From: Streptosporangium saharense
Lineage (GTDB): Bacteria; Actinomycetota; Actinomycetes; Streptosporangiales; Streptosporangiaceae
DNA: 64,000 nt
Assembly: GCF_014203715.1 (NCBI RefSeq)
Contig: NZ_JACHJP010000010.1
Location: 237,009 to 301,008 of the forward strand
Direction: 5' to 3'
In this document: piece after piece, positions 49,605 to 57,616 of the stretch
Position numbering within the stretch: the first letter of the stretch is position 1
Layout: each line of letters opens with the position of its first letter
Program-made: the position numbers and the translations under genes
Notes under the pieces: model-generated
Databases searched by the model: none
What the model was told of the DNA's origin: nothing
Seen by the model: only the letters and a program-made list of their open reading frames with translations

Positions 49605-50471
49605 ATGACCGTGACCAGGCAGCGTGCCCGCCGGGTGGAACTGGCCTCCTTCCTGCGCAGCCGCCGCGACCGCATCACCCCCGAGGCCGTCGGGCTGCCC
49701 CCCGGGCCGCGCCGCCGTACCCCCGGCCTGCGGCGCGAGGAGGTGGCCATGCTCGCCGGGGTCGGCGTCACGTGGTACACCTGGCTCGAACAGGGCCGTC
49801 CGATCAACGTCAGCGTCCAGGTGCTCGACGCGATCTCCAGGACGCTCCGGCTCGACGAGGCCGAGCGCGAGCACCTGTACCGGCTCGCCGACCTGCCGAG
49901 CGTGCCCCAGCCTCCCGACCACGGCGGTCTCGAACCCGAGGTCCAGTTGATCCTCGACCGGCTCGACCCGCTGCCCGCCGTCGTCTACAACGGCCGCTAC
50001 GACGTGCTCGCCTGGAACCGGACGTACGGCGCGCTGTTCCCGAACATCGTCACGGCGCCGCCCGCCACCCGCAACGCGCTCTGGCAGATCTTCGTCGCCC
50101 GCTCCTGCTGCCTGCCGATGATCGACCGCGAGGCCGAGCTGCCGCAGCTGGTCGCGACCCTGCGGGCGGGCTTCGGACGCCACCTCGGCGAGCCCGCCTG
50201 GACCGACTTCGTCCGCGCGCTCTCGGCGGAGAGCCCCGAGTTCGCCCGGATGTGGGCGGCGCACGACGTGGCCAGGCCGGGCAGCAGGACGAAGGCGTTC
50301 CGGCACTGCGAGGCGGGGGAGGTGCGCACGGTCTCCACGAGCCTGAGCCTGGCGGCGCCACAGGAGGCGCGGATGGTCGTCTACACCCCGGTCGGCGAGG
50401 AGGACCGCGAGCGCATCGCCTGGATCAGCGCGCACCCCGAGATCCCCCCGGTCGCCGAGCACACCCACTGA
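49605..50471 (+). CDS. XRE-family regulator with MmyB-like ligand domain, 288 aa
   Basis: Residues about 8-85 hold the helix-turn-helix (ELASFLRSRRDRITP ... GLRREEVAMLAGVGVTWYTWLEQGRPI), and the C-terminal half (LPAVVYNGRYDVLAWNRTYGALFP) is the MmyB-like PAS-type domain common in actinobacteria. Such genes sit divergent to an oxidoreductase or transporter and regulate it; here the partner is the DHA2 exporter. ATG 49605 was chosen because the regulator domain begins there; an in-frame ATG at 49512 gives a poor N-terminus. Confidence 0.87.
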   Translation: MTVTRQRARRVELASFLRSRRDRITPEAVGLPPGPRRRTPGLRREEVAMLAGVGVTWYTWLEQGRPINVSVQVLDAISRTLRLDEAEREHLYRLADLPSVPQPPDHGGLEPEVQLILDRLDPLPAVVYNGRYDVLAWNRTYGALFPNIVTAPPATRNALWQIFVARSCCLPMIDREAELPQLVATLRAGFGRHLGEPAWTDFVRALSAESPEFARMWAAHDVARPGSRTKAFRHCEAGEVRTVSTSLSLAAPQEARMVVYTPVGEEDRERIAWISAHPEIPPVAEHTH

Positions 50472-50473
50472 CC

Positions 50474-50920
50474 TCAGGGCGGCAGCGGGCCCCTGTAGGG
50501 CAGCGTCCTGCTGTAGACGACGTTGGTGGTCGTGCTCCCGAACTCGGCCAGCTCCCCGACCAGCCGCTCCAGGTGCCCCATGGAGGTCGCGGCGACCTTC
50601 AGCACATAACAGTCGTCACCCGTGGTGCGCAGACACTCCAGGATCTCGGTCCGTACGGCGAGCAGCCGGTGCAGCGGTTCGTGCCGGTTGCCGGGATACT
50701 TCAGGCGCACCACGGCGAGCACCGCGAACCCGGCCCTCTCCAGGTCGATCTCCGCGCGGTAGCCGGTGATGACGCCCGCCGCCTCAAGGCGCCTGACCCG
50801 TTCGGTCACCGCCGAGGAGCTGAGGCTCACCCGCCGCCCCAGCTCGGTGAACGGGACACGGCCGTCACGCTGGAGCTCGGCGAGGATCGCCCAGTCGGTC
50901 GGATCGAGATTCTCGGCCAT
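50474..50920 (-). CDS. Lrp/AsnC-family regulator, 148 aa
   Basis: N-terminal HTH (LDPTDWAILAELQRDGRVPFTELGRRVSLSSSAVTERVRRLEAAGVI) and C-terminal RAM domain (FAVLAVVRLKYPG ... DDCYVLKVAATSMGHLERLV) define an Lrp/AsnC amino-acid-responsive regulator. It is divergent from the LLM-deaminase-ATPase cassette, with a CGGATATATCCG palindrome in the shared promoter region. It converges on the XRE gene with a 2-base gap. Confidence 0.9.
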   Translation of the reverse strand: MAENLDPTDWAILAELQRDGRVPFTELGRRVSLSSSAVTERVRRLEAAGVITGYRAEIDLERAGFAVLAVVRLKYPGNRHEPLHRLLAVRTEILECLRTTGDDCYVLKVAATSMGHLERLVGELAEFGSTTTNVVYSRTLPYRGPLPP

Positions 50921-50944
50921 CCCGCCAAACTACCGGCAGAGTCC

Positions 50945-50956
50945 CGGATATATCCG
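50945..50956. promoter_or_regulatory. CGGATATATCCG palindrome, candidate Lrp operator
   Basis: A perfect 12-base palindrome lies 25 bases before the lrp start and 57 bases before the LLM gene. An identical 10-base core, GGATATATCC, recurs at 57605-57614. Confidence 0.5.
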
Positions 50957-51000
50957 CTTAAGGCAGGGAGAAAGCCCTTAAATCCTGGGGAACGCCTGGA

Positions 51001-51006
51001 TAGCCT
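51001..51006 (+). promoter_or_regulatory. -10 element of leaderless LLM gene
   Basis: TAGCCT lies exactly 6 bases before the GTG at 51013, and TTAAAT at 50978 is a possible but weak -35 at 17 bases. Confidence 0.5.
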
Positions 51007-51012
51007 GAACGG

Positions 51013-51867
51013 GTGAGAATAGGGGTGAACGTTCCGAACTTTGGGCCAGGCACCGACCCCGGCGTCCTGCGCGACTGGGCGCGGACGGTCGAGGGGCTCG
51101 GCTTCGACCTGCTGATGGTCTCCGACCACGTCGTGGTGACACCCGACGTCGCCAGGCAGTATCCGGCGCCGTTCTACGAGCCCTTCACGACCCTGTCCTG
51201 GCTCGCCGGAGTCACCGACAGGATCGGGCTCGGCACCACCGTGCTCGTGGCACCGTACCGGCACCCGCTCCTGACCACCCGCATGGCCGCCAACCTCAAC
51301 CAGCTCAGCGGCGGCAGGCTGGTCATCGGCGTGGCCCCCGGCTGGGCCGAGCAGGAGTTCGCGGCGCTCGGCGTGCCGTTCGACCGGCGCGGGAGGATCA
51401 CCGACGAGACCCTCGTCGCGCTGCGGGCCGCTAGGGACGACACCGAGGACTACCGCGCCGGGCCGATCCCGCTGTGGGTCGGCGGCAATAGCGACGCCGC
51501 CATCGGCAGGGCCGTACGGCTCGGCGACGCCTGGCACCCGCTGCGCAACACCCTCCCCTGGCTGCGCGAGGCGGTCGGCAGGATGAGGACCATCGCGGGC
51601 GAGCGGCCGGTCCCCGCCTTCGCCCCCCGGATCGTCCTGCGGATCACCCCTTCACCCGTCACCGGCCCCGACCGGCGCGCGGGCGAGGGCACCGTCGAAC
51701 AGGTGGTCGCCGACCTCGAACAGCTCCGGCTGCTCGGCGCGGAGACGGTCGTGCTCGACCCGTTCGACGGCGACCCCGACGAGACCCTCAACCCGGCGGT
51801 GAAATGGCAGATGCTCGCCACCGTCGCCGCCAACCGGGACAGGCGCCCACGAACGGAGCAACCATGA
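51013..51867 (+). CDS. LLM-class flavin/F420-dependent oxidoreductase, 284 aa
   Basis: Begins MRIGVNVPNFGPGTDPGVLRD, with FDLLMVSDHVVV, LSGGRLVIGVAPGWAEQEF and PIPLWVGGNSDAAIGRAVRLGDAWHP. These are the loops that hold F420 or FMN in short actinobacterial LLM enzymes. It is first of a three-gene cassette with a deaminase (ATGA overlap) and a small ATPase. Leaderless GTG start. The divergent Lrp regulator is a plausible controller. Confidence 0.85.
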   Translation: MRIGVNVPNFGPGTDPGVLRDWARTVEGLGFDLLMVSDHVVVTPDVARQYPAPFYEPFTTLSWLAGVTDRIGLGTTVLVAPYRHPLLTTRMAANLNQLSGGRLVIGVAPGWAEQEFAALGVPFDRRGRITDETLVALRAARDDTEDYRAGPIPLWVGGNSDAAIGRAVRLGDAWHPLRNTLPWLREAVGRMRTIAGERPVPAFAPRIVLRITPSPVTGPDRRAGEGTVEQVVADLEQLRLLGAETVVLDPFDGDPDETLNPAVKWQMLATVAANRDRRPRTEQP

Positions 51868-52286
51868 CGGACAACAAGGAACGACTCCTGCGCCGCGCGA
51901 TCGAACTCGCCGCGGAGGCCAGGGCGGGCGGCAACCCGCCCTTCGGCTCGCTGCTGGCCGACGCGGAAGGCCGGGTGCTCGCCGAGGAGCGCAACACCAC
52001 CCTCACCGACGCCGACATCAGCGCGCACCCCGAACTGAAGCTGGCCCGCTGGGCGGCCCGCGAACTCGACCCCGCGACCGCGGCCGCCACGACCATGTAC
52101 ACGAGCTGCCAGCCCTGCCCGATGTGCGCGGGGGCGATCCAGCGCTCCGGGCTCGGCCGCGTCGTGTTCGCCCTGTCCGGCGAGCAGCTCGTCGCCCTCA
52201 AACCGGGCGGCGACTTCCCCGACGTGCCCCAGGAGGGCCCAGCCCTCTACGAGGAGGCCCGCGTCCCGGTCGAGGGCTACTACTAG
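51864..52286 (+). CDS. cytidine/guanine-type nucleoside deaminase, 140 aa
   Basis: CDA-superfamily protein: ARAGGNPPFGSLLADAEGRVL, zinc motif with His and catalytic Glu in AHPELKLARWA (HPE, against HAE in most relatives), and SCQPCPMCAGAIQRSGLGRVVF with the two Cys ligands. This arrangement resembles guanine deaminase/TadA-like deaminases acting on free bases or nucleosides. The ATG overlaps the LLM stop, and the next gene starts directly after its TAG. Confidence 0.87.
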   Translation: MTDNKERLLRRAIELAAEARAGGNPPFGSLLADAEGRVLAEERNTTLTDADISAHPELKLARWAARELDPATAAATTMYTSCQPCPMCAGAIQRSGLGRVVFALSGEQLVALKPGGDFPDVPQEGPALYEEARVPVEGYY

Positions 52287-52823
52287 ATGAGGCGCCACAT
52301 CCTGACCGGCACCCCCGGCGCCGGGAAGACAGCGATCCTGCGCCAACTGGAATATGACGGCTACACCGTCGTCGAGGAGGCGGCGACCGACGTCATCGCC
52401 CTGCGACAGGCCCGGGGCGACCCCGAGCCGTGGACGAAGCCGTCCTTCGTGGAGGAGATCGCCGCCCTGCAGCGCCGACGGCAGGAACGGGCCGCGGCCC
52501 TACCCGACGAGGTGCAGATCTACGACCGCTCGCCCGTCTGCACCTACGCCCTGGCCACCTATCTCGGCCATCCCATCTCCCCGGCCCTGTCCCGCGAGCT
52601 GGAACGCGTCCAGGCCCAGCGGATCTACGCCAGGGAGGTACTCTTCGTGCAGAGCCTCGGATTCGTCACCCCGACCGACGCGCGACGGATCACCTACGAG
52701 GAGTCGCTGCGGTTCGAGCAGGTCCACCGGGACGCCTACACCTCACTCGGCTACGAGTGCGTGCCGATCGCCCCGGGCACGCTGCCGGACCGGACGGCGG
52801 CGGTCAGGAAGCACCTCTCCTGA
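52287..52823 (+). CDS. small AAA-type ATPase (AAA_28/NadR-kinase-like), 178 aa
   Basis: Walker A GTPGAGKTAIL at residues 8-18, EEAATDVI, and the segment IYDRSPVCTYALATYLGHP with a DRS motif like that of nucleoside/nicotinamide riboside kinases. The size and motif order match AAA_28 proteins, proposed small-molecule kinases. The ATG abuts the TAG of the deaminase gene, so the three genes form one unit, possibly for nucleoside salvage. Convergent with the helicase operon. Confidence 0.83.
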   Translation: MRRHILTGTPGAGKTAILRQLEYDGYTVVEEAATDVIALRQARGDPEPWTKPSFVEEIAALQRRRQERAAALPDEVQIYDRSPVCTYALATYLGHPISPALSRELERVQAQRIYAREVLFVQSLGFVTPTDARRITYEESLRFEQVHRDAYTSLGYECVPIAPGTLPDRTAAVRKHLS

Positions 52824-52827
52824 CGGG

Positions 52828-54153
52828 TCAGTGCGCGGTGATCCGGTGCTTGGCCAGGTGGGCGAGGACCGCCTGGTTGGCCTCCCAGCCGTCGGGGAAC
52901 TTCACCGGCACCCCGAGCTGGACCGGCTCGGCGGACGGGTGGGCGTCGAGCAGCTCGGGGATGCCCGCCCTGGCCACCACGACGCAGGCGTGCCGGTGCC
53001 GCGAGGTCAGCACGCACAGCCGCCCCGACTCCAGGTGGAACGCTGTCGCGTCCCTGCGCCCCGACAGGGGGTGGAGCACGATCGTCACGTCGTACTCCCG
53101 GCCCTGGAGCCGGTTGGCGGTGTCCACCGTGATCTCCTCGGGCACCCCCGCCGCGCGGATCGCGGCCACCTGGTCGCGGTGCGCGGCGCCGATGGCGATC
53201 CGGTCCGCGCCCACCCGGTGACTGCCGCGCTCGGAGTGCGCCACGGGAGCCCGCTGCAGCAGCCGTACGGCCAGCACCGCGACCGCCTGCACCGCCTCGG
53301 CGTCCGTGCGCACGGTGTGACGGCTCGGCAGCTCGTACAGAGCCCATCCCGAGGCGGCGGCCTCCTCAAGGGCCCGGTCGTAGGAGGTCCGCATCCCGTT
53401 CACGGTCAGTTCGAGTCCGCGCTCGCCGTGCTCCGTCCCCGCCCTGAACCCGGTGAACGGGTAGAACGCCTCGGAGACCACCGGCGCCGCCGAGGCGGGC
53501 AGCCGCCAGGAGACCGGCAGCCGGTGCACGGGAAGGTCGGGATTGTGGCGCAGCAGCACCGAGACCGCGCTCTGCACCGGGTCCCAGGACAGCCCCGCCC
53601 AGCGGTCGCCGTCCACGATCGAGAACGGGTCGAGCTGGCCGGGATCCCCCACGAACAGCGAGCGCTCGAACAGCGAGGCGATGCGCAGCAGCTTGTCGGA
53701 GCGCATCTGGTAGGCCTCGTCCACGATCGCCCACGGCCAGGTCCGGTCGCCGATCCAGGCCCACTTGTCCGCGGTCGCGATCACCACGGCCGGATCGCCC
53801 AGGTCGGGCAGCTTGCCCGCGACCGAGACGTTGGGGTGGGCCAGGATGCGGGACGGCGTGACGTAGCCGCTCGCGGACAGCCGCCCGACGGTGAGGTCGG
53901 GATGGTCGGTGGCCAGCCGGTTGACCAGGTCGTCAACCTGCTCGTTGGTCTGCGCCACGATCATCAGCGGCTCGCCCGTCTCGGCGATGTGCGCCGCGGC
54001 CCTGACCACCAGCGTGGACTTGCCCGCCCCGGGCGGGGAGTCGACGACCACGCCCCGGTTGCGGGGCAGGTCGGCCAGGACCGCCTCGACGACGGCCGCC
54101 GCCTCCTGCCCCGGCGTCATCCGCCCGGCCTCGTCGTCACGGAGAATCCTCAC
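52828..54153 (-). CDS. SF1 (UPF1/DNA2-like) helicase, last gene of nuclease-helicase operon, 441 aa
   Basis: Helicase motifs are in order: Walker A SPPGAGKST (about residues 39-47), Ia IVAQTNEQVDDL, motif II VDEAY, motif III VGDPGQLDP, SWRLP (motif IV region), DTANRLQGREYDVTIV (motif V) and LCVLTSRHRHACVVV (motif VI). This is the compact form of UPF1/DNA2-like SF1 helicases. GTG 54153 is chosen because it has AGGAGG 7 bases upstream and forms a GTGA overlap with the previous gene; a GTG two codons upstream is too close to that site. It pairs with a Cas4/AddB-like nuclease encoded two genes upstream. Confidence 0.85.
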   Translation of the reverse strand: MRILRDDEAGRMTPGQEAAAVVEAVLADLPRNRGVVVDSPPGAGKSTLVVRAAAHIAETGEPLMIVAQTNEQVDDLVNRLATDHPDLTVGRLSASGYVTPSRILAHPNVSVAGKLPDLGDPAVVIATADKWAWIGDRTWPWAIVDEAYQMRSDKLLRIASLFERSLFVGDPGQLDPFSIVDGDRWAGLSWDPVQSAVSVLLRHNPDLPVHRLPVSWRLPASAAPVVSEAFYPFTGFRAGTEHGERGLELTVNGMRTSYDRALEEAAASGWALYELPSRHTVRTDAEAVQAVAVLAVRLLQRAPVAHSERGSHRVGADRIAIGAAHRDQVAAIRAAGVPEEITVDTANRLQGREYDVTIVLHPLSGRRDATAFHLESGRLCVLTSRHRHACVVVARAGIPELLDAHPSAEPVQLGVPVKFPDGWEANQAVLAHLAKHRITAH

Positions 54154-55637
54154 GACCACTCCTCCTGGGCGTCCTCGTCACTGGGCACGTACTCCTGCGG
54201 GGGGCCGCCGTGCGTCCACGGCGTCAGCTCCGGGTCGGGCAGCGCGGCCGAGGACTGGAAGTCGTCGGTCAGCGAGGTGTAGGTGACCCGCTCCCCGATC
54301 TCGGGCACCGAACCGGGGGTGGGGGACTTGCCCCGGCCCATCCCCTTGACGATCTTCAGCACGACCTCGACGGCCTCGACGCCCTCGTCGCCGGAGATCT
54401 CGACGATCTCGGCGGCGTGCCCGCGCCGGTCCGGGCTGCCGACCACCGTGCCCGGCGCCTGCCGTACGGGATCGGCCGTGGTGACCGTGACCAGCGGCCT
54501 GAGCTTGCGGGAGCGGCCCTCGCCCTCGGTGTGCTCGGGGTCGGCCGCCGTGACCGTCCCGGCGAACGCCTCACCCGTCAGGCGGTACTCGGCCATGACC
54601 AGCGGGTCGTCGTAGGCGCGCTGCACGTCGTAGCTCGCCCTGGCGCGTTCGAGACCGGCGAGCCTGGCCGCGGCGCCGACCGCGCCGTCCCTGCGCGCCT
54701 GCGGCGGACCGCCCTCCGCGAGCCGTTCGGTGAAGCGGGTGAACGACCCCCGGTCGGTCTCCCAGCGCTCCCTCACCCGCGTCCCCTCGGGCAGCGCCCG
54801 CAGCAGCTCGACCGCCCGCCACATCAGCCGCCACGTCGGATCGAGCTGGGTGCGCAGCGCCTGGGCGATGCGCTCGACGGAGTGCTCGGTCGGCGCCTCC
54901 TCGTAGGCGTGCACGGCCGGGGCGAGCACCTCGTTGTCGAAGCCCGGGTCGGTCACCGGCCCCGCCGGAGGCCACAGCAGCGGATCCTCCGCCTCAAGCG
55001 CCGCCTGGGCGCCGGTCATCCCGGCCGGAGGATCGATCCAGCTGACCAGCGTGGCCAGGTTCGCGTCCTCAAGACCGCTCTGCCCGGTCGCCCAGTGCAG
55101 GCCGAGCGCCTCGGTCGCCGCCATCAGCAGGCAGGAACCCGGCTGCTGCGACCTGTCGGCGAAGTAGGTCAGCCACCGCCCGAGCAACGGCACCGAGGGG
55201 TGCACCGGATAGGGCCCGTCGATCCTGCGGAACCGGGTCGATCGGCCGAGCAGCCCGACAAAGGCCGCCCCCTGCCGGTTCGGCACGAGGATCTGCGGCG
55301 CCTCAAGGCACCTCTCGTACGGCTCACCGCCCCGCCGCTCGACCGTCTCGGTGTCCTTGCGGAAGCCCTCGACGTACGGCAGGACGACCTCGGCCAGCTC
55401 GGCGGTGAAGGCGAAGCGCAGGTCCCGGTTGCGCGGCTGGGGCACCACGAGCAGCCGGGGATGGCCGGGATCGGTGCCGATCATGGCGGCCAGCGGGGCC
55501 GCGGCCTCACCGGACAGGGCGAGCGGGACGAACACCATCGGCTGCGGGGCCACGTGACAGTGCCTGACCGTGGTGATCGGCTGCGCCACCCCGTCCCTGA
55601 TGGCGCGCAACCGCGCCAGCGCCGTCAGCGCGCTCAT
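54150..55637 (-). CDS. protein of unknown function in nuclease-helicase operon, 495 aa
   Basis: No family recognised. The N-terminal 200 residues look alpha/beta (QPMVFVPLALSGEAAAPLAAM, HPRLLVVPQPRNRDLRFAFTAELAEVVLPYVEGF), the middle is helical (SVERIAQALRTQLDPTWRLMWRAVELLRALPEG), and the C-terminal third is beta-rich with two segments resembling OB-type strands (AGTVTAADPEH, RLRPLVTVTTADPVRQAPGT-like region). The end is acidic. It overlaps its neighbours by 4 bases on both sides, so it should be a stoichiometric partner of the nuclease and helicase, possibly a DNA-binding or scaffold subunit. That role is inference. Confidence 0.7.
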   Translation of the reverse strand: MSALTALARLRAIRDGVAQPITTVRHCHVAPQPMVFVPLALSGEAAAPLAAMIGTDPGHPRLLVVPQPRNRDLRFAFTAELAEVVLPYVEGFRKDTETVERRGGEPYERCLEAPQILVPNRQGAAFVGLLGRSTRFRRIDGPYPVHPSVPLLGRWLTYFADRSQQPGSCLLMAATEALGLHWATGQSGLEDANLATLVSWIDPPAGMTGAQAALEAEDPLLWPPAGPVTDPGFDNEVLAPAVHAYEEAPTEHSVERIAQALRTQLDPTWRLMWRAVELLRALPEGTRVRERWETDRGSFTRFTERLAEGGPPQARRDGAVGAAARLAGLERARASYDVQRAYDDPLVMAEYRLTGEAFAGTVTAADPEHTEGEGRSRKLRPLVTVTTADPVRQAPGTVVGSPDRRGHAAEIVEISGDEGVEAVEVVLKIVKGMGRGKSPTPGSVPEIGERVTYTSLTDDFQSSAALPDPELTPWTHGGPPQEYVPSDEDAQEEWS

Positions 55638-56734
55638 CGCAGGCACTCCTCGCGCAGCCGTTCCGCGAGCCGCAGCAGCCTGGCGATCTCCTCCTGGCCC
55701 TCGGCGGGTTCCAGGGTGCCCTCGGCGAGCCCGAGCGCCTCCGCCACGCTGGAGACCCCGCCCAGCTCGTCGCGGACCTGGCGGCCGAGCAGGTCGGTCG
55801 CGCCGCTCTCCCTGGCCTCGTCCCGGCAGAACATGCACATGTCGCAGGTGGACAGGCAGTCGGGCGCGTAGCGGGCGGGCACCCGGGACAGGGCCTCGGC
55901 CACCTCCCCGGCCGGGCGGGTCGGCACCCCGTCCTGGCCGGGGGCCAGGTCGAAGGTGAGCCCCTCGGGAAGCCCGTCGAGCAGGGTGTCCACCCGGGTC
56001 AGCCGGGTGAGCTGCCGCCTGAGCACCGCGAGCTGCCTGCGCACGTCGACCAGGGCGGCCGTCGGCTGGTTCGCGAAGTTCTCCGGGCAGACCAGGACGA
56101 CCTCGTGGGAGACCCGCTCCTCGGCGTGTCCCAGGTCGGCCAGCAGCGCGCGCAGCGCCAGCACGTAGACCGCGGCCTGCCTGGCCGCCGCGGCGACCTT
56201 CCTCGGCTCGGCCTGCCCGTCGATGACGCTGAACGACTTGATCTCCACGATGTGGAAGCGTCCCTCCACCTGGAAGGCGACCACGTCCGGCTCCAGGTAG
56301 CAGACGTGCCCGGCGATCCGCAGGCTGAGCAGCGGGTGGTCGTAGAAGACGGCGGGACCGTCCTCCCGCGCGGCCCTGTCGACCAGCGCCCTGGTGTGGG
56401 AGTGGCGCAGGTGGGCGCCGACGCTCTCCACGTCCTGGTAGCCGACCTCGGCCACGGGCAGCTTGAGCAGCTCGCGCAGCAGCCGCAGCAGCTCGGCGCA
56501 GCCGTTCTCCTTCACCACGGTCTCGAAGGAGTTTCCCCGGGTGATCGCGAACTGGGACTGGCCGAAGGGCGCGGGAAAGCCCAGGTGTCTGGCCGTACGG
56601 TCCTTGTCGACGCCCGCCGCGTCCAGCAGCGCCCTGCGCGCGCAGCCGGGGTTGGCGGCCAGTGCCGCGATGGCGCGGGCGTCGTGCGGGCGCGACGGCA
56701 CGGGGCCGCGCAGCCTGTCCAGCCTGCCGTTCAA
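55634..56734 (-). CDS. Cas4/AddB/RecB-like PD-(D/E)XK nuclease with Fe-S cluster cysteines, 366 aa
   Basis: Nuclease residues are visible: RGNSFE at 66-71 (helix Glu), YLEPD with Asp150, and IVEIKSF with Glu164 and Lys166, the PD...EXK core. A lone Cys31 near the N-terminus plus Cys293, Cys297, Cys300 and Cys303 (CxxxCxxCxxC) match the split iron-sulfur cluster of Cas4, AddB and Dna2 nucleases. The start is TTG 56734, overlapping the upstream stop (TTGA). Together with the SF1 helicase it suggests a DNA end-processing or defence complex. No cas1/cas2 or CRISPR array is nearby, so it is not an adaptation module. Confidence 0.8.
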   Translation of the reverse strand: MNGRLDRLRGPVPSRPHDARAIAALAANPGCARRALLDAAGVDKDRTARHLGFPAPFGQSQFAITRGNSFETVVKENGCAELLRLLRELLKLPVAEVGYQDVESVGAHLRHSHTRALVDRAAREDGPAVFYDHPLLSLRIAGHVCYLEPDVVAFQVEGRFHIVEIKSFSVIDGQAEPRKVAAAARQAAVYVLALRALLADLGHAEERVSHEVVLVCPENFANQPTAALVDVRRQLAVLRRQLTRLTRVDTLLDGLPEGLTFDLAPGQDGVPTRPAGEVAEALSRVPARYAPDCLSTCDMCMFCRDEARESGATDLLGRQVRDELGGVSSVAEALGLAEGTLEPAEGQEEIARLLRLAERLREECLR

Positions 56735-57507
56735 CTCGCTCCCCTCAGGGTGCTCAGGGCGACGGCGCCGAACAGCCGCTCGGCGTCGGACAGCTGCCTG
56801 CCCGCCCGCGCCGCGACCTCGGCCCGCTGCGCCACGTCGGCCGCGTGGTGCACCTCAAGCTCGGCGCGTGCCGCGCGGATGGTGGTCTCGGGGTCGGCGG
56901 GCGCGAGGCCCTCGACGGCTCCGGGGATGTTCTGCGCCATCCGCCGCAGCAGCCGCCGCGCGCCCTGCGGCGGGTCGGTCATGCGGACGAGCCTGTCGGC
57001 GACGCGCATGGCCGAGACGAGGAAGTCGACGCGCGGGCTCAGCGGTCCGAGCACCCGACGCTCCGGCTCCCAGGTGCTGTCGGCGAGCAGTCCTCTCGCG
57101 GGGGAGAGGCGGTCGGTCAGCGCGGCGCACAGGTAGTAGGGGCGTGCGTAGGGATCCCCGCGGAAGGAGCGCTCCTCGTCCCGGCGCAGGCTGGTGAGCT
57201 GGGGGCCACGCAGCGCGCCGGAGAAGAACGCGTCGTTCACCGCGACGATCATCCTGACGGCCGAGGGCACCCCGAGCAGCGCCAGCGCCTGGTGGACCTG
57301 CTCCCTGACCGGCAGCAGCGGCGCCTCCCGCTCCTGCGGCGACTCCGGCTCCCCGGCGCCGACCGCGCGGTCCCAGGCCTGCTCGGCCCGGCGCAGATCT
57401 CCCCGTAACGACCGCGCCAGCGTGTTGTCCCTCGCCTTGACCGCGCGCCGTACCTGGGCGCGGAGCTCGGCTATCCGCAGCTCCAGCGCGTCCAGTGATT
57501 CACTCAC
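56731..57507 (-). CDS. coiled-coil protein of unknown function, first gene of nuclease-helicase operon, 258 aa
   Basis: The N-terminal 60 residues are strongly heptad-like (LDALELRIAELRAQVRRAVK, SLRGDLRRAEQAWDRAV), followed by an alpha-helical domain with the conserved-looking core VNDAFFSGALRGPQLTSLRRDEERSF. No known family recognised. GTG 57507 starts the operon. Its stop overlaps the start of the nuclease gene, so the product is probably a structural or regulatory subunit of the same complex. Confidence 0.7.
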   Translation of the reverse strand: MSESLDALELRIAELRAQVRRAVKARDNTLARSLRGDLRRAEQAWDRAVGAGEPESPQEREAPLLPVREQVHQALALLGVPSAVRMIVAVNDAFFSGALRGPQLTSLRRDEERSFRGDPYARPYYLCAALTDRLSPARGLLADSTWEPERRVLGPLSPRVDFLVSAMRVADRLVRMTDPPQGARRLLRRMAQNIPGAVEGLAPADPETTIRAARAELEVHHAADVAQRAEVAARAGRQLSDAERLFGAVALSTLRGAS

Positions 57508-57585
57508 GGCACGGAGCGTAACAGGAGTTCCACCAGCCTCCTGTGTATTCCAGCGATTTCCAGCATTCGTGGCGTTTCATTGAGC

Positions 57586-57614
57586 GGATATATGCGGATA
57601 AAGGGGATATATCC
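57586..57614. promoter_or_regulatory. GGATATAT repeats upstream of the nuclease-helicase operon
   Basis: GGATATAT occurs at 57586-57593 and 57605-57612, starting 19 bases apart; the second extends to the palindrome GGATATATCC. They lie in the 109-bp gap between the HelD-like gene and the operon, where the operon promoter must be. The same 10-base palindrome lies upstream of the lrp gene at 50946-50955. Confidence 0.45.
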
Positions 57615-57616
57615 AG

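Noticed and set aside
55634..56734. CRISPR-Cas adaptation gene cas4
   Set aside because: Only the nuclease type fits; there is no cas1, cas2 or repeat array, and it belongs to a different operon with a helicase.
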